NCBI GenBank assembly: GCA_025964065.1
Contig: JAOPZO010000116.1
Span: 1-5,057, forward strand
Source: Solirubrobacterales bacterium
Lineage (GTDB): Bacteria; Actinomycetota; Thermoleophilia; Solirubrobacterales; Solirubrobacteraceae
DNA length: 5,057 bases
Reading direction: 5' to 3'
The notes under the pieces are model-generated. The model saw only the letters and a program-made list of their open reading frames with translations, had not been told where the DNA came from and made no database searches. Positions 5,052 through 5,057 of this stretch are shown here, in pieces (position 1 is the stretch's first letter; every line of letters begins with the position of its first letter). The position numbers and the translations under genes were made by a program.

Positions 5052-5057
5052 GACGCC

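Noticed and set aside
4769..5057. Plus-strand open frame starting at ATG 4769 and running to the window edge
   Set aside because: The predicted protein is Arg-rich without motif and lies opposite the small membrane protein, which has the more coherent composition.
1..5057. CRISPR array, tRNA/rRNA genes, insertion sequence ends or a prophage/defence cassette
   Set aside because: I saw no regularly spaced repeats, no tRNA-like cloverleaf, no transposase or integrase motifs, and no defence-type domains. The genes look like ordinary chromosomal functions.

Overview
The window is very GC-rich, with G or C at nearly every third codon position and long open frames in several registers. It reads as chromosomal DNA from a high-GC actinobacterium. 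From remembered protein style I would guess class Thermoleophilia (Solirubrobacterales); the clues are an Ig-like secreted protein with a G-x-C-G-x-L motif, a small Asn-Pro-Asp-Arg membrane protein and a GlnA2-like glutamine synthetase. This placement is an inference. I see no rRNA, tRNA, CRISPR array, transposase or phage gene.

Left arm, plus strand (1-1465): the C-terminal membrane half of an MMPL/RND-type exporter, cut by the window edge, followed by a secreted beta-rich protein whose GTG start lies 17 nt inside the exporter gene. Five GAG codons that end the exporter also form the ribosome binding site of the second gene, so the two are probably translated together.

Middle, minus strand (1462-4140): reading leftward, an HxlR-family regulator, a type I glutamine synthetase (GSI-alpha/GlnA2-like, 445 aa) and an aldo/keto reductase with an intact Asp-Tyr-Lys-His tetrad. 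The reductase and the secreted protein converge and overlap by 4 nt at their stop codons. The 77-nt gap between glnA and the reductase holds two structures: overlapping hairpins just after glnA (terminator or REP-like), and a perfect 9-bp palindrome that looks like a repressor operator for the reductase. The regulator has its own 9-bp palindrome at nearly the same distance from its ATG. glnA has a -10-like box placed as for leaderless transcription.

Right arm, minus strand (4141-5057): a carboxymuconolactone decarboxylase/AhpD-like gene still readable as protein but broken by four single-base indels, then a short gene-free stretch, then a small one-helix membrane protein near the window edge. 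The CMD remnant points the same way as hxlR, so the ancestral unit may have been CMD, hxlR, glnA, reductase. A link between redox or aromatic-compound sensing and the reductase is plausible but unproven.

Most of the window is ordinary chromosome. I found no clearly new system. The best leads are the broken CMD gene, the two palindromes, the overlapping hairpins after glnA, and the glutamine synthetase with Ala at the position of the glutamine-feedback arginine.
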